Both the position numbers and the translations under genes were made by a program. Shown piece after piece: positions 5,720-6,377 of a stretch of DNA of 6,377 bases. Numbering within the stretch: position 1 is the stretch's first letter; every line of letters starts with the position of its first letter. The notes below the pieces were generated by a model. That model was not told the DNA's origin and made no database searches. It saw only the letters and a list, made by a program, of their open reading frames with translations. This DNA is from Clostridia bacterium (GTDB taxonomy: Bacteria; Bacillota; Clostridia; Oscillospirales; Acutalibacteraceae): the NCBI GenBank assembly GCA_900759575.1, contig CAAEVU010000030.1, positions 1 to 6,377 on the forward strand, given 5' to 3'.

Positions 5720-6265
5720 ATGTTGGAACGGTATTTGATCGAACAGGGAGCGCCCACCTTGGCCGGATTGAAAACAGGCAGTTTGTTTTGTTTTCCCATG
5801 GAGGAAAATTGGCAACAGGACGTGGCAGTGTGGGATGCCTCTCTGCGGAAAAAGGGAATCTTGCTGACGGTGCTTCGCTGTGGGGACAAACGCGCGCTGT
5901 TGTATTTGTGCCGCCGCAGGCAGCTTCAGCAGGATCTAGCCCGTCCGGGCGTTACAGCGTTTTTGTCCGCTTACGGCTATCAGGATACCCAACCGGAGAA
6001 AGCTTTGGAAAAATTGCGTTCCCGGTTGCAAGAATGTCCTGGGTTTCCCCATGAGATCGGGCTGTTCCTGGGATACCCTTTAGGGGACGTGGCGGGGTTT
6101 ATTCAGCACCGGGGTAAAAATTGCAAATGCTGCGGTTGCTGGAAAGTCTATTGCAACGAGCGGGAAGCCCGAAAGCGTTTTGCGCAGATTCGAAAATGCC
6201 AGAAAATTTACACAGAACTATGGAACCAAGGACGTACCGTATGGCAGTTGACCGTGGCTGCTTGA
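5720..6265 (+). CDS. DUF3793 family protein with cysteine cluster
   Basis: A 181-residue soluble protein covering the full DUF3793 family (PF12672), which is found mainly in anaerobic Firmicutes. Family signatures are APTLAGLKTGSLF at residues 11-23, FPHEIGLFLGYP from residue 109, and a C-x-C-C-x-C cluster (C135, C137, C138, C140) followed by W141 and C145. A conserved end, VWQLTVAA, closes the protein. The cluster could hold an iron-sulfur centre or zinc; this is inference, and the family has no established function. The start ATG lies one base after the TGA of the DUF2325 gene, with a modest GGTGA site inside that gene, which points to translational coupling. The family often sits near flavodoxin and ferrous-iron genes, as it does here. 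The stop codon overlaps the -35 of the next promoter. Confidence 0.88.
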   Translation: MLERYLIEQGAPTLAGLKTGSLFCFPMEENWQQDVAVWDASLRKKGILLTVLRCGDKRALLYLCRRRQLQQDLARPGVTAFLSAYGYQDTQPEKALEKLRSRLQECPGFPHEIGLFLGYPLGDVAGFIQHRGKNCKCCGCWKVYCNEREARKRFAQIRKCQKIYTELWNQGRTVWQLTVAA

Positions 6266-6289
6266 CACAGGACGGTCGGACTGTATAAA
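6262..6289 (+). promoter_or_regulatory. internal sigma-A promoter for the flavodoxin gene
   Basis: A perfect TTGACA (6262-6267) and TATAAA (6284-6289) are separated by 16 bases. The -35 contains the TGA stop of the DUF3793 gene. Transcription would start near 6296, just before the AAGGAG at 6301, leaving a leader of about 20 bases. The flavodoxin can therefore be expressed apart from the upstream pair. No copy of the operator palindrome is seen here. Confidence 0.7.
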
Positions 6290-6315
6290 ATTCAGTATAG
6301 AAGGAGTTTTTTACC

Positions 6316-6377
6316 ATGAGCAAAATCGCAGTTGTGTATTGGAGCGGAACGGGAAATACGGAAAGCATGGCGGCAAT
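6316..6377 (+). CDS. flavodoxin, N-terminal part (cut by window end)
   Basis: Only the first 20 codons are present. They read MSKIAVVYWSGTGNTESMAA, which is the first beta strand of a flavodoxin followed by its FMN phosphate-binding loop (SGTGNTE). Flavodoxins carry electrons and replace ferredoxin when iron is short. AAGGAG at 6301-6306 lies 9 bases upstream and fixes the start. The gene follows DUF3793 in the same direction, 50 bases later, with a promoter in the gap. The gene continues beyond position 6377, so length, and whether it is a plain flavodoxin or a larger flavodoxin-domain protein, cannot be judged. Confidence 0.88.
   Translation, partial: MSKIAVVYWSGTGNTESMAA

Noticed and set aside
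5788..6054. Overlapping plus-strand frame inside DUF3793
   Set aside because: It lies in another frame within a clear family gene, with no ribosome site or motif.

Overview
The window looks like chromosomal DNA from an anaerobic gut-type Firmicute of class Clostridia. An Oscillospirales/Ruminococcaceae relative is my best guess, from the protein families (DUF2325, DUF3793, a TM1266-like small protein), the Shine-Dalgarno sites and the sigma-A promoters; this is inference, not a database match. Six complete genes and the start of a seventh are present. I see no rRNA, tRNA, CRISPR array, insertion sequence or phage gene.

Left part (about 40-3994, plus strand): a large two-domain protein fuses a sugar-isomerase/epimerase TIM barrel to a complete acyl-CoA synthetase. 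It is followed by a stem-loop terminator, a leader with two further hairpins, and a Gfo/Idh/MocA-type NAD(P)-dependent sugar oxidoreductase. TIM-barrel isomerases and Gfo/Idh enzymes often act together in inositol or rare-sugar breakdown. The fused CoA ligase suggests that a sugar-derived or lipid acid is activated in the same pathway, but the substrate cannot be read from the sequence.

Middle part (4027-5105, minus strand): a perfect bidirectional terminator separates the sugar genes from a convergent pair. This pair is a DUF2461 gene and, upstream of it, an 84-residue ACT/ferredoxin-like protein resembling the TM1266 iron-only hydrogenase regulator family. The small gene has its own promoter, and a terminator lies between the two genes.

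Right part (about 5249-6377, plus strand): the 325-base gap between 5106 and 5430 holds two divergent promoters. The rightward promoter has an 18-bp palindrome at its start site, a terminator-like hairpin in the leader, and a second copy of the palindrome 69 bp downstream. It drives DUF2325, then DUF3793, then a flavodoxin cut off by the window end. The palindromes look like a DtxR/IdeR-type metal-repressor operator, and flavodoxin is a classic iron-sparing substitute for ferredoxin. The likely reading is an iron-limitation operon containing two genes of unknown function. The flavodoxin also appears to have a strong private promoter.
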